A DNA stretch of 64,000 nt, taken from Drosophila pseudoobscura (lineage: Eukaryota; Arthropoda; Insecta; Diptera; Drosophilidae). The stretch lies in contig NC_046683.1 of assembly GCF_009870125.1 (NCBI RefSeq), forward strand, positions 20,035,001 through 20,099,000. The letters run 5' to 3'. Shown here piece by piece: positions 47,001 to 60,364 of the stretch; within the stretch, counting starts at the first letter, position 1, and the number at the start of each line of letters is the position of its first letter. The position numbers and the translations under genes were made by a program. The notes under the pieces are model-generated. The model searched no databases. It had not been told where the DNA came from and worked only from the letters and a program-made list of their open reading frames with translations.

Positions 47001-47595
47001 CTTTCCAAAGGGAAAGTCGGCCCAGGCCTGGGTAGAGTGAGAGCCCCAAAAGGAGCAGGTGCCTCAGATCAGGCACCTAACAACAGATCGGCCGTTCACG
47101 GGGGGATCTTCGGGCCCAGGCTGGGTTGAGCTCGTTTCTCAGATACTGATCGTGGGATCATGTTTCAATCATTCCTGATCCCTAGGAAATTGGTTGTCAA
47201 CAGTTTGCTAACGAAAGTGAAATATTTATGAAAAGGCTGATGGGGATTTTCTGATTGGTTTCGAGACATTGAGACAGAACCGGGCCTATTCGTATGAGCA
47301 GTCTCCTCCGATCGAGGCATGACCATTCCCAGCAAATGAAAAGCAAAGCAAGCTGTGAGCGGAGACCCTCTGCTGGAAAGAAGAGCAAAGGAAAAACAAT
47401 CGAGAGCTGCGGACAGAAATCTGTGAAAACGAAAATGAAAATTGTGCAAGAGCGACAATTGCCAGGGCTGTTGTGCTGCCGTGCGATCTTGTGAGTGTGT
47501 GCGAAATGCAGTTAATATAATTTACAGCCTGGGCAACCCGTCAGCGTTGATGACCCGCTCATTAAAAGATATTGCAAGGGAGAGAGGGAAGGAGA

Positions 47596-47628
47596 CTGGG
47601 ATGGGGATGGGGATGGGGATGGGGAGGG
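47596..47628. repeat. GGGGAT repeat
   Basis: Five GGGGAT-type units in tandem on the plus strand. G-rich runs of this spacing could form a quadruplex, which is inference only. Confidence 0.8.
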
Positions 47629-50600
47629 AAAACTGACAAAAAGAGATGAAAAACCTCGTGACAAATGTGTGAGAAGTGAGCTGCTGGGAAAAGCCAAAAG
47701 CACATGCAGAAGGGGAGGAGGTAGACAGAGGTATCTCTTGCCATTGGCCCGGCACCCTGTAAATTATGACACAAGAGAAGCCAGGCAGCAGTCCGCCAGG
47801 AGACATCCCTTTCCCAATCCCCATTCTCACTTTCGTTCGAAAGAATTTTGACTCTGGCTGCAAGATCCAACCCAGATGTAGTTGAATGAAGGGAAAGTAT
47901 GCAGGAAAATCGAGACTTTGATCAGAGCCGAGCCTCCGAAGCCGTGTACGTTCTGCTGAGAAGCGGACCAAATGAGACACAGAAATCTAGTCTGGCCTGA
48001 AATCGTCTCATTCATGCAGCTGCGTCGGCAGATTGGTATCATCCTCCTCCCCGTCTAACGTTTAATGGCAGTACTAAGCGCTTACCCCATAGCCCATAGC
48101 CCATAACGCATAGCCCATGCCCCACTCTCATCTCATCAGTTTGATTGAACGCTTCCACTTGGCTGTGCTTCCACTCTGTGCCAAATGTGCAGTCAAGAAA
48201 GTTTCGTTCTCGGTTGGAAAGGGAAATGGAAGTTGGAGAGTTTTGCTATCAGCACACATAAATCGCGTACGGAATGTATCGTAGCCTTCCCATTCCCCAT
48301 TACCCAGTACCCAGTGCCTAAAGTTGACTTTCTTAATTGTTTCATTTGCCGCGTGCTTTCGTCGGAGTATCTGTATCTGCAGGTACGCTATCTGTTGTCT
48401 GAATGTATCCAAGTATCTAGGTATCTGCCAATGACAAGTGTCACTTGCTGTGGCTCATACAAGCAGGTATTGTACACTGAAATTACTTAATAAAAGTGAA
48501 ATTATCTCTCCCCTTTCTCTCTTTTCCTCTCGCTTACTCTCCTCTAGTCGTTTCTTCCTCTGTTTCTCTGAAGAAACAAGTTTGTGAAGTTGGAGTTGGA
48601 GTTGAAGTTGATGTCTGTTTTTCTAAACAGAAAACGAGAGTGAAATTTGTGGTCAAATCTTAAGATTGTCACTCCTCCAAGTAGCGCGGACTCGTCATCC
48701 CCTACAGAGAAGTCTTCTGTGTCGAAGGTGCAAGCAAAAGACTTAGAACACGAACTTAAGGGCAGGATAAGACCGGAGAAAACAGATTCAGTGGGTCCCC
48801 ATTCACAGCTAAAAGTATGGGAAGAGTGGAGGAGACTTTTCGGAGGAGGATTTGGCAAAACTTTCACCTTACAAATGCCCAACCTGCCACTCCAACCCGA
48901 CTCGAAGCGACGCGACGCGACGCGACATGGAAATGAAAATTTATTAGCAAATTATGATTTCTGGGCACAGGCCAGCACTGACCAAAGACCAGCCAGACCC
49001 CAAGACAGACCTGGCCAGTCTGTTGACCACTTGCCAAGCAGCCCAAAAAGGGCCAACAGCAACAATTGCTTCAAACGTACTCGGAGCAATTCAGGGCAGG
49101 CAGAGGCAACGGCAAAGGTAAAGGCAAAGGCAAAGGCAAAGGAACGTGACTGAGGCAGAATCGAGAGACGGATGAAAGAAAGTCTCAGTTTGTTCTGATA
49201 CCCTTGCCGAGGGTAGTACGATTCGGATGGCCAATTGGCATCGCAAAGCAGGCAGGTAGTATTTCCTACACCATATTTGTGCACACAAAAGTCTGTCAAG
49301 GATTCGTTTGTCGGTTTTAGTTAAGCAAGTTATTTTGATTCGAAATTGGATCAAAACTGAATGAATTCAGTAGGTAGAATGGAAATGATCGACCTGCAAG
49401 GGTATCTCGATCTCCGACCTGCCCAGTGAGGCCTTTCCTTCTTTCGGGTTTTGACTCACGCCTTCCCTTGGCATGGCTCCATCCGCAGCCGCAGCCGCAG
49501 CCAAAGCCCCAACTCCCTCTCACCCTGACCCTTCATCGTGAAAACGAAAACGAAAACAGCGGACAAAAAACAGCAACAACTGCGCAAACAATTTTCTCAA
49601 TTTCTCGACAGGTTTGTTTTTCCTTTTGTGGCTGTTGTACTCGTACAAGTATTTCGGCAACAGGCAAAATATTTGCTTAACAATTTCTACTGTAACAAAT
49701 AAGTAAACTGGCTCTTTTTCCCTCTTTCTCCAGCATAATGCACATTAATTGTTGTGATGGATGTCACTCGAAATTGGGGGGACGGACTGGGGACTGGGGA
49801 CTGGGGACAGGGGACAGGAGACAGGGGGTAGATGATGATGAAACCCAAACCGAAATCGAAACTGAAACCGAAACAGAGCCGGGCCTTTGTCTCAGCGATG
49901 GGTGGAGGAGGGCAGAGCCGGGGCGAGTCGAGCGATGATGTTGCAATCGTCACCCACATAAATGGAGTCATAAAGAAGCGACTTGGCCCGGGTCCATCCA
50001 TGCAGAGGATGACTCAAAAGAAAGCGAATCAGGGGGGAGAGAAACCGAGCAGCGCACAGCGAAAGTGAAATGCTTTCGCAGTCATTGATGATTCAATCGG
50101 CCACGCCCCGCGGCCGGACCATCTTCGAGCAATGTGAATCAGTTAACAGAAACCTGCATCCCAAAAATGCGAAAGTTTTGTTATCAATCCCAAACCCAAG
50201 CCAAAAGCCAAAATCCCAACCCGAACCCGAACCCGAACCCGAGCCCAAGCCCAAATATTTCTCATACATAAAACCATCATAAAATCTAAGAGCAGGGCGC
50301 GAACAGTGGCGGGGCTGGGTCTGGGGAGACACTTGAGTACAAGACACTTTACAATTCAGATGAGGCGATAAGCATCTGTTGCATAAGATCTGAGATGAAG
50401 ACGGGCGGCGATTTGGGATAAACGAGATCCGATTGTCTGCAGCGCTATCAGGTGTTGGGGGAGCATGCCTGAGACCTGTGTGACCGGCAGCTGGTGTGCG
50501 CCAAATAGTGCTCAAATATTAGGCTAGTCTGGTCTTGGTCTAAGCTACCCCACCAATGCCTTTTCAGTCTCTTCATTTCAGTCCAGATACTGCCCCTCAA

Positions 50601-51895
50601 AGCCCTCTCAAACCATCGAAACTCATCTCTGTCGGGACCTGTCCCTGCGAACTACAATACGTTCATACGAATGTATGTACATAATACCAAAGAAAACACA
50701 TATAGAATTGTCTGTGATGGGAGCACATGCCAACCCATCGTAACTCTTAGCAGGTCCGTCCCAAACTATGCAAAGCCCATCGTAACTGTCTTATTTCTCT
50801 GTCTTATTCTCTCCAAGCTCGAATTGAGAATTCCTTCTACACCAGTCCCGGTCCAGGTCCCGGTCCCAGTCTCAGTCCCCGCCCTGGAGCCGTGTCACCT
50901 GTGAAGTGTACGCCACTGGTGATAGATCGATGGCTGGACTGGACTATGGCTTGGAGCCCGACTGCAGCTGGAGGAGTGGGTACGCTGGGGCTGGACAGCG
51001 GGCAATGTTTACCGTTTCAGTTTCAATTGGCATCGCAAATTGTAATCGACTGGCAAATTTAGCCAAACGGATTCGGCTCGGCATGCGCGGCACGTTGCCG
51101 TTGCCTGGCATGGAAAACTGGCGTCGCATGGAAAACACATCATGGAAAAGCTGCGCATATAAATCGACGCCAGTTGTCAAGATGTCGTCGCCAATGTACT
51201 CGTATCTGTTGCCATGGCCATGGGCAGGCTTTTGCTGCCAGGGGGATTTCACTGAGCCAGAGCCCGAGACAGAGCCTGTCGAGTTGATGTCGAGTCTGAC
51301 GCTGGTGTCGATCCGCGTCAAGTACGCGCTGCTAAAATCAAAACGATCCGTTAAGATGCCATGGGAAGCGGCCAAGGTGAACCGATCAAATCGACAGTGG
51401 TCGTGCCATCGATTGAAGCCGCATTAACCCCAAAAAGTCCAAAAGAGGCTCGTCTACCTCGCGGACATGGGATATACATATATCACAAAATAAGTGCTCA
51501 AACGATAAAGCTTTATTTTAGAGGCACTTCCCTCTTTGTGCCAAATTTTCTGCGAAAATGGGTTGAAAACTTTCAATGGGATTCATCTTCATGGAGAACA
51601 TTTTTCAAACCAGTAAAACCAACAAAGCTCGTTCGGTCACCAGCCCAAGTGCAAGGGCTACAAATCCGTCGATATATCGATCGACTTTTCCATCGACAAC
51701 TTTTCAATGAATGTATTTCGGTTTTCCAAGGATAGCTAATCGAAAAAATTGTACAAGTTTTTTTTTTTTGTCTCTGGTTTTGTGGTAGACGGGGTTTCTT
51801 GTTAGGAGATTATGTTTCCTTTTGAAGTGCGTTTAATCTATTTCTAGACATCGAAATTCTTATTTTTCTCTGCAATTTTCTAAAACTATCTGTAT

Positions 51896-51903
51896 TATCG
51901 ATA
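51896..51903. promoter_or_regulatory. TATCGATA (DRE) motif
   Basis: A single DRE octamer is followed 7 bases later by GCATCGAT. Another ATATCGATCGA cluster lies at 51,673-51,684. It may mark a boundary or distal promoter. No linked gene start is visible. Confidence 0.35.
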
Positions 51904-54900
51904 GTGGCATCGATTATAAAATGCCACAATTGTAAAATAAACTCAGTTACGAAAAGTGTGCTTTATGCCCAACTATCGGGCAGATAGTCGATATGAAAGC
52001 AAGATTCCAGATAAGTCTCTGTTAAAAGTCCCCATCCCCACACCCCCATGGGGATATATGTATAAGGGTAGAGCGGACAGTCCATGGGCCAGAAGCCCAA
52101 CTCAAACCCAAACTTCAACATCGACGTCGAGTTTGGGGGGTAATTGAAACGCCATGCATTTGTATGTTAATGGGCCCGGACCGACCCGAGCCGAGCTGAT
52201 CTGCGTGCTCATTACGCTCGATAAATGCGGCCGGCCTCGAGCCGATTCGGACGTGTAACGGCCGCCGCCGAGAAGAAAGCGTTCCGCCAAAAAATGCCTC
52301 ACAGCACCACAGCACGGAGGTGAGTCCGAGCTGAGCAAACAGCCCAGCAATAAACTCACAAAGAGCCGAATGAAACTCTTTGAGGTCAGCAATTGAAATG
52401 TGTTCAATGGTCAGGCACCCAAAGGGGGATTCAATTAAGTTTTCTATCTCCATGCGAGTGTGTCTGTGGCTTTGTGTGAGTGCGAGTGCGACTGCGAGTG
52501 CCACTGCGAGTGGGAGCAGGTGATGCTGGTGTGTGTGTGTATGGGTGTGGGTGGGTGGTGCCACAGGTATGCGCATTGTTAACTTGTCAAAATTCAAATG
52601 CTGTTGTTCAAATTGCTGCCACTACAAAGGGGTCAAAATAAAAAACAAACATTTTGAGGGCTAGCCTCTGGGGCCGAAGACGCGGATACACTGGCAGATA
52701 CATCCCTGCTCTGGCAACACCGTGATACAGTCCGATCGACATCTGAGGGTGTAAATGATTCGGCTAGATTTTGGGTCTTTTTTGGAAACGCTCAGAAGAG
52801 TCCCAAATCCATATGCTTGGGCGGAAGGAGAGGTTGGAAGCCTGAGTCCATCTTCATTTCGTCGTAATTTTTTTGTCGAATATATACACATTTCTGGACA
52901 CGTTTAAAGAAATTTACTTTGTCCGTTTTCGTTTCCGATATTATCCCGCTACGGTATCCGTGGGCGGACTTTGTGCATTGTTAATTTGTTAAAATGCAAA
53001 TGCCTTTGCCAAATTGCTGTCACTGTCCCTCGTCCCCTACAGGCAGCAGCAGACATACGTCCATTCATATGTACATACATATGTATATGAAGAAAGGCGC
53101 ACAGGTACATATGTATTACTCGTAGAGATACAGAAAGTTGGAGCCTTGCAGAGACTTAGAGACAGAGAGACTTCGAAGAGGTCGAAGAGACAGCCGATGG
53201 AAAGAATTGACAGATGCCCAATGCGAAGCTTAAACCAAACCAAAACCAAACGGTGCCTGGCAGCCGTCTTGAGACGTTCGATTTCCAACAACGCATCAAA
53301 CGGAGACGAGACGTGGACGGAGACATTTGGGAGTGTCGCCCAAGGGGACCTGCCTCGAATTCCACAGCGTAGACAAATAAGTGAGCATGGCTAGGCGGGG
53401 ACGGAGGCAGACGCGGACGCGGACGCGGACCCGGAGAGTGTGGTGACTGGGAAAACGGGAGGACGAGGAGGAGACAGTCAACCGGGCAGGCGAACCATCA
53501 GTTTTACATAATCAAATGGCAAATTATTTATGGGAATTATCGTGCGTGTTGCATGATCAAAATAAATGTAAGACACATTTTTTGGCAGGCAGAACGTTCG
53601 GAACAGATGCTACTGATGGGTTTGCGCTGGAATGGGAGCGGCTAAAGTATGATGGAAATTAAGACAAAGATCTTGCTTTGAGGAGAATCTGATATGGGTG
53701 GGTTACCAATGCAGAAAATAGGGAGATCTAATAAAAACAGAACTGAAAATCCATCTTTGGAAGGCAGTTTCAGTAGTATTTTTTAGCCCACGGAGAGGAA
53801 GCTACGAGTATGAACACCCCCGATCAATGAAAGGGACGCAATGAACACTCTGATTGTCTCTTTTGTTCAGCAAGCTTTCACCATAATATTTGGTCTGTAT
53901 CTTAGAGGAGTACACTAAAAGACATCTGTAGGAAAGAGTGGGCAGCAGGAATTTCATAGCTATGGTTTATTTTGAATTTTTCTTGACCTAAGCCGACTTA
54001 AGCTTAAGCTACAGGATACAAGAACTTTTGGCTGGCTGTCATTCCCTTGAAGGATCATGTGTACTTTTCCTTTGTAGAACAGTAATATTGTTATTGACTG
54101 GACTGGCAACCAGGCAGATAGTAGCGGACAAATTACCAGTCTTATTTTTAAGAAATCCAACACGTTACTGATTTCTGATTATTTAATTATGGTTTGAATT
54201 ATTGTCTTCTTGACATAAGAAAGGAAGAGCAGTATTTGACGCGTCACCTACTATTTTTTTTTTTTTATTAATATCATTTGAAGTTTATTTATTGAATAAC
54301 TAAATCTATGTATCTTTATATCTTTAGCCCCATTCAAGCGCCAAATAATCCCATGGATACTTTGAAACAGAGCATGCAAGGCGGTTATGCCTATGCTACC
54401 CTAAGCTTCCGATAAAAACAAAGTCAACAAAGAGGCGCACGAAAAGCTATTTTTGAACTCTCTAAGAGCCAGCTTTGTTGGAGACTGGAAGCCAGTGAAG
54501 CTTTCAGAGCCCGTTAGCTTTCATATACATATGTAGATGTAGCCAGGTTATATTGGCGCTTAGCCAAGACACAAACCGCGAAGAAGTCTCCAAATGAGGG
54601 GAGATTCTACTCCCGTGTAGAACGACGGCCATCCCATAGCAGAATAATATCTAATAACATCCAAGGTACAATCGCATGGAATGGGTTTTCTATTATATTT
54701 TCAGGTACATTTTACGATTATCTGCAGTTCTGTTTAATGCCAAGTTCGGAACAAGAAATATTAATGGAAAATTCGTCGCATGTAATTGAAAACAATATAA
54801 CAAAGTTTAAAAGTGCAAGAAATTATTTAATATTGTACCTTAATCAAAATTTCCTTACACAAATTAGATAATTCAAAAAGCAGCAAACTTTGTTTACATA

Positions 54901-55183
54901 TTTTTATTACAATGTGCATATACATATATATTCGGTGATCGAGTCCCGTCATATCCTAGGGACATATCCAACATATATATTATCCATAAGACGCGCAAAA
55001 GAACGATTTCGTTGAGTTCTCCTTGCCTTATATAGTTATACCATGCGTTCACTTGCAACACGCATGTTGCTCATCAATTATATTCAGTCCTGCGCTCTCT
55101 GCACTCATGGTCGGCTCTGCTCTCTCGGGTTTTCTCGGTCACTCTCGGCTGAGGTTATGCCGTCGTTCGGCATAAAATGTTGT

Positions 55184-55300
55184 TCAGCATGCTGCGCAGT
55201 GCGTCAATGAGGTTTTCGACAACGAGGTGGTGATTTGCAACACGGCAGCAACATTCCAGTTGTACGTCAATGGACTATGGTCTGAAGACCAATTTTAATG
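55184..55300 (+). pseudogene. Short coding-like fragment of unknown origin
   Basis: The plus strand reads VVQHAAQCVNEVFDNEVVIC followed by NTAATFQLYVNGLWSEDQF, bounded by a TAA on each side. It looks protein-like (balanced composition, no low complexity) but has no start, no splice context and no recognised family. It sits in AT-rich, repeat-like DNA. Confidence 0.3.
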
Positions 55301-55699
55301 GCACGGATTCGAAAAATACGTATTCTGATAGATTTTGGGGCTTACTAAGAAGGAATCCACCACGGAGCACATTTAAATTTGTTACAAAGTAGTGCCACAA
55401 GAAAAATACAATATATGTATAACAAAAAAAATTGTATTGAAAATATATTTAGCATACCGTGCCAAATTTCGTTCCTTAACTTGTATGCTATTACATTAAA
55501 AATAAATATTGAAATCGAAGACCATGCTGAAATAGAAATTATGTCATAAAAAATCGACATTCAGACCATGGTACATTTTGTGAATACTACCCCACCTCGT
55601 TGTGCCAACACACCCTGCAGGCCGATGGCGTGCAAGCAACATGCGCAACATTCCCGCGTGTGTATATGGTACATGCCATACAAATTCTTGTTCGGAAAA

Positions 55700-56433
55700 G
55701 AGCGCGCAAATTTTGAATGCTCGTCGAGTTGAGTTCGTCGTGAGGTTCGTGAGTCCTTTTAGACAAAGGATGCTATGATTTTTGCGCAGTTTTCGTGCGG
55801 TTTTCGGAGCTAAAGGACGCAGCAGCGGTAGCAACAGCAGCAGGAGCAGAAAAAGCAACCGAAGAGGCAGCGCGATAAAGAATAGCAAAGGAGTTGTGGT
55901 CAGTCCATCTCCTTCTCACATCTTATCCTGCAACACGCCCGGAGGTGGGGCAAGGCAGGCCTACGACAATAGCAGAACGAGCCCCATCTGAGGATTAATT
56001 TGCTTAAATTTGGCGCGTTTCTCGCGCGACTTCTGTCGCCCTCGCAGAGTGTTTGCCTTGCCACGACTTGGGGCTCTGCTGTCCTTCTCTTTTTGGCGTG
56101 GCCGTTGCTCCTGTTATTGTTGCCGCATCACAACAATTACCGTTATGCTCCATGTCCGCGATTTGGGCTCGGCTGCTTTTAGTATTTTTTTGTTAGCGGT
56201 GTCGCTGATTGTTTTTTTGCCCAGTTTTTTGCAGTGTGGCGTGTGAGAAACAATTGAAAACAATCTTTTGTGCGAGATAAAAACGCGTGTTGAAAAAGTG
56301 CTCCATCAAGAATAAGAAAATTAAAGCCTGTGAGAAGGTGAAAAAACGGGCAGGTGAGGGGGCTCTTGAGCTCTGCAAGGACCCTTGGATTACCTTGCGG
56401 GGCAAGCGGAATCAGCCAGCGAGTTCGCCGCCG
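55700..56433 (+). other. Candidate 5'UTR first exon of the downstream plus-strand gene
   Basis: A GC-richer block with features of Drosophila leaders (CAGCAGCAGG, AAACAATTGAAAACAATC, GTTGAAAAAGTGC) ends at a strong donor GCCGCCG|GTAAGTG at 56,433/56,434, with a second usable donor GGGCAG|GTGAGG at 56,353/56,354. No conserved ORF runs through it. It most likely splices to an acceptor near 59.4 kb (for example TATTTTCCAG at 59,422-59,431). The start site is not resolved. Confidence 0.45.
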
Positions 56434-59390
56434 GTAAGTGGCACCCAATAGATATCTTTTTGATATTCCATTTCAAGGATAAATAGATTGGGACAACGGC
56501 CATTTTGTCCGCCATATAAAGTGTACTATATAATTTATGTGCTATTAAAAGGGGATATATATTAAAGAGAGATTAATGTATGCGAGTGCCGTGTGACGCG
56601 GGGAGGCCAACTGATTTACCTGCAAAAATTATTGCCGCTCTCTAGCGAGAACAGTTGCGGATCCAAAAAGTCAGTCCGTCTGTATATAGATTCGAGCAAC
56701 AAGATTCCGTCATGTTTTCAGAACCTTTAAGCCCATTTTACGATGTACATATGTATATTAAGATTAATTTATACCGTGAAATCTTACAAGGACCGAGTAC
56801 TTTTAACGGGAATACCAAAGGAAGGGATAACTACAGAGCTTTTCGTTTCCTTATGAAGATATAGTTATATGGCTTAGTTATATAGATGCCTACACACATA
56901 TGTTGGTATATATGTGCATATATATCAATTCTTTATCGTATCATTACGTATGTCCCATATTATCATAATCTTTATTATTGTTTGGGCTTTTTTTCCTTTT
57001 ATACATATATTTTCCCCTATCCTCTCACTGCTTCCCTTTGATGTTCAGTTTTCAATAGTTGGCTCAGAAGAAGGGGCCTAGGAATGGAAGCGGTGTGGTG
57101 GGGGTGCGGATTGTGCGGTTGGGTCTTGGGCAGAGTGAGTGATAAGCAAGTTGTTATGTTGCCGTTGATGTTGATGTCGACGATGACCGTGATGATGAGA
57201 GAATGGAAAGCCTTTGTGCCTGTGCCTGCGCCTGCTTGCGGTTTTCCCCAATTTTTCTTTGCCGACCTTTTCCTTGGGTTGGGGTTTAGGGTCAGGTTCG
57301 GGCTCCGGTTCGGGGCTGTGAAATCGAATCATTTTGTAGGCTTTAAATTTAATTTGCATGGCCTGGCCGCAACCTAAAATGTGGTTCAAAGGATGACGAG
57401 CCGTCCAGCTGTCCAGAGGAATGCCGTCGGCAAGCGTTGCATACTTTACGGGCCGAGGAAGTTGGAGGGGGAGATGGGGTCCTGAGGAAGGCTAAAAGGA
57501 TCCATTTGTCCGACTGGCCAGCAGCCTTAACAGTACGACACTTTTATCAAAAACATATCATTAAATTATTGGCTAGTTGCGAGGAGTCCCGAGAGGAATG
57601 TCAGCCTTCCAGCCTCCAGCAGCGTCGAGGGAAATATACAGTGAAAGACAGCCGGACCACGGTAGCCACGGTAATTTCTGGCAAAAAGAGTGGGTTATGG
57701 AGAATTCTTATCGCGTGGATGGCATCCACAAATCAAGTGTGCAAGCTAAGCCATCCTAAGACATCCTATCCATATTTTTCCAATGCAAGCTGTTATTGGT
57801 CTCTGAGAAAGGAAAGAAATGGAACACGTCCATCTAAGGTTAAATCATTGTCCTGTCTGGAGACGTGCACGTCAGTATTTGTTCCACTTTTAGTTATTTT
57901 AGTCGGACACTCTTTTTTAGTTGTGGGAGCTGTCTTCTAGTCAGGGGAGAAAAGCTGAATCTTGTTCCTGCAAGGATAGATGTCCTTTGCTCGGGGTAGT
58001 TTCATTGAAAAAGAATTCTCGGCGAATTACCTTTTCGGCGTGTTTTTTCTCCTTATTATCTTTGTTTCCCATTTTCTATGCTTATTTTGTAATCCACAAT
58101 TTCAAATGATTTATTCTGAATTCGTCTGTTGTTACTTTATGTTCTGTATTTTTCTGCTCTTCTGTTTTGTTTTCCTATTCGACTCTCCTTATTAAATTAC
58201 ACGTCAAGCAGCGCTGCAGAAAAAAGTTAAAATTGTTATCTTTTTTTATGTTAACTCGTAAGCTCTTGCAGATGGTATTATGAGTTAGACCAGATATTTA
58301 TGCATTGCACAATGGAAGTATCTCCGACTCTGTTTCATTTTCGACCTATTTGACCCTTGTTTTTAGTGTCGTAAAAATACAACAGACCTTTACGTGCTTT
58401 GCCGTGCATCATGCATCAGATTTTCAGAAATGGAGCGTTAAATTGGTACGATCCATTTTCATGATGCGTGATGCGTTGCTTTTGGCTTGTATCGATAGCT
58501 GACATATCGATTGGAATACGACCTAAATTGCGAAGAAATTGCGACAGGTCCTGATCGTATAATATTTACGACTGCGCGATACTAATAGCCTTATGACATT
58601 AAACTTTGCTAGTTGACTGACTGCGAAACCAGAGACAGCCAGCTCTCAAAACATGATCTACACAGATATGTACTAGGCTGAAACGCTGAGAAAAGAGCAA
58701 TGACCGTCTGCCTGTTTCGCAGTTTTAAACTGACAACTGATTTGTTACAGACCCCTATTTGTGGTTCACGCTGTATAGAGGTGAGAGCCATCAAGATCGG
58801 ACTACTTTATCCCTATGTAGCTGCAAAATAACTGAGTTTTGAGGGGTCTTCAGAGTCCGATAGGGATAAAATAGATCGGGTCGATTCTCTAAGTGGCACA
58901 TTCTCCGCAAGAAGCAAATCCTTTGGAATTTTACAAGGTAAGTATTTATATTTATACATATATTTTATATAAGACAAGTGGATAGTTATGCAACTTTTAT
59001 TTATATATATTTTAGCGAGTTGCAACAGATTCATCATTAAAATCATTGTGAGCAAAACGGATTTTATGCAGTCCAAACCATTCGACTAAGTCGGAGCGAT
59101 TTTTCAGCGATCGAAAAGCATCATTGGAACCAAAAAATGTCGAAGTGCTGACATTCCCAAACAAAAACATATGGATAGCCAAATAAATAAGTCATTTATA
59201 AGTGAACTTCAAAAAGTTATATCCAAAAAACCTTATATTTAAGTGACTTTTGAAGTGTATTTTACAGTAATGTTTTTGTTTTTGTTGATTGTATTCTATT
59301 TCTTTATCGTAATTATTTAAGCGATGTATTCAAATCAGTCGTTTTTAGTTCATTTAATACATGAAAATAAAATGTTGAATAAAACCAATA
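56434..59390. other. Probable intron or promoter region of the plus-strand gene
   Basis: AT-rich sequence with no coding gene recognised. It includes TATATATG-rich stretches at 56,730-56,930 and a TATCGATA at 58,490-58,497. Confidence 0.45.
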
Positions 59391-59425
59391 CTATCGATAG
59401 TATCGAATGTCTCAAATATCGATAT
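59391..59425 (+). promoter_or_regulatory. Twin DRE motifs in the promoter region of the plus-strand gene
   Basis: CTATCGATAG at 59,391-59,400 and ATATCGATAT at 59,416-59,425 each contain a TATCGATA octamer. Paired DREs about 25 bp apart, 0.95 kb upstream of the start codon and at the edge of a leader-like sequence, fit a DREF-type core promoter. Confidence 0.5.
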
Positions 59426-59431
59426 TTTCCA

Positions 59432-60364
59432 GGTCTACTTCGGACTCCGAAGCTAGCTGTCTGTTGTGATTTTTGTATCGTTTTTAAAAACTTTTTTGTG
59501 GTTTGGAGCTTGTTTGGAGCCGTTGTTTTAAATCTCGGTTTCACCCTAGGGCGGAACTCCGGCAGAAGCTGAACAAGAGACAGCGAGAGAAAAGGCAGAA
59601 GAAGCCAAGCGCGAAGCAGATCAGATCCACAAGAAAAGGGACATAAGAAGCAGAGACTGCGCCGTCGACATTCGCCTTCCATTAAGTGCCAAAAGCGAAA
59701 GGGAAACAGGAGGAGAAAGAAGGGGAGCCCCGAAAGAAGGAAGGTTTCTCTGTTTCTTTACAACAACATATTTGTGAGCCAAAAAAGACAACGAGGCCGG
59801 CGCGGACCCCGGGCAGAAGTGGCAGCAGCAGCACCACCAGCAACTGTTCAACCGACGGAGTCGCGGCGCTGCAGCGGCGACTGAGCAATCGGGAGGGGAA
59901 ACCAGCAACAGCTGCAGCAACGCTTTCGGGAGGGGCACGCGCACGCTCACTGCTCACTGCTCACTGCTCACTGATGGCGGAGAAGATGCTGAAGAAGATG
60001 ATGATGCCAGTCAGCCTCAAGAGCCACAACACAATGCCAAGTGCCAGCAACAGCAAGAACAACAGCAGCAGCAGCAGCAGCTACAGCAAGCAGTGCAAAA
60101 GGGAAAATTAAGTGCCAAAGGCAAAACCAGCCAAGAACAGCCAACAGATTTTCACGAGCGCAGAAAACTCAAAACTAAATTTACATAACAAAACAAGACA
60201 AAAACAAGACAGAGAACAAGCAGTAGAGTGCAGGAGAAGAAGCAGGGTAAGCAGTGTACGAGTAGCGTGAGAAGCGAGCCTCCTCAAGCCTCCCGAAAAC
60301 GCAATCAAGAGACGCCAACAACAGCAGCAACCGCAGCAGAATCGTTCGCGGCAACCGCAGCAGC
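59432..60364 (+). other. 5' leader of the plus-strand transmembrane-protein gene
   Basis: Purine- and CAG-rich sequence of 5'UTR type, with many AACAGCAGCAG and AAAACAAGAC runs and no long conserved frame. A donor-like CAGG|GTAAGC occurs at 60,246, but no acceptor precedes the start codon, so it is probably unused. Confidence 0.5.

Larger units (their letters stand above)
40418..55700. other. Upstream region of the selectin-like gene; no further coding gene recognised
   Basis: About 15 kb hold only short frames, most of them repeat-derived (GA at 45,141-45,170, GGGGAT at 47,596-47,628, GGGGACT at 49,787-49,820, AAAGGC at 49,115-49,142). Untranslated first exons of the minus-strand gene and enhancers may lie here. 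A TATCGATA site is at 51,896-51,903, and 54,000-55,650 is AT-rich with repeat-like debris. I see no RNA gene. Confidence 0.5.
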
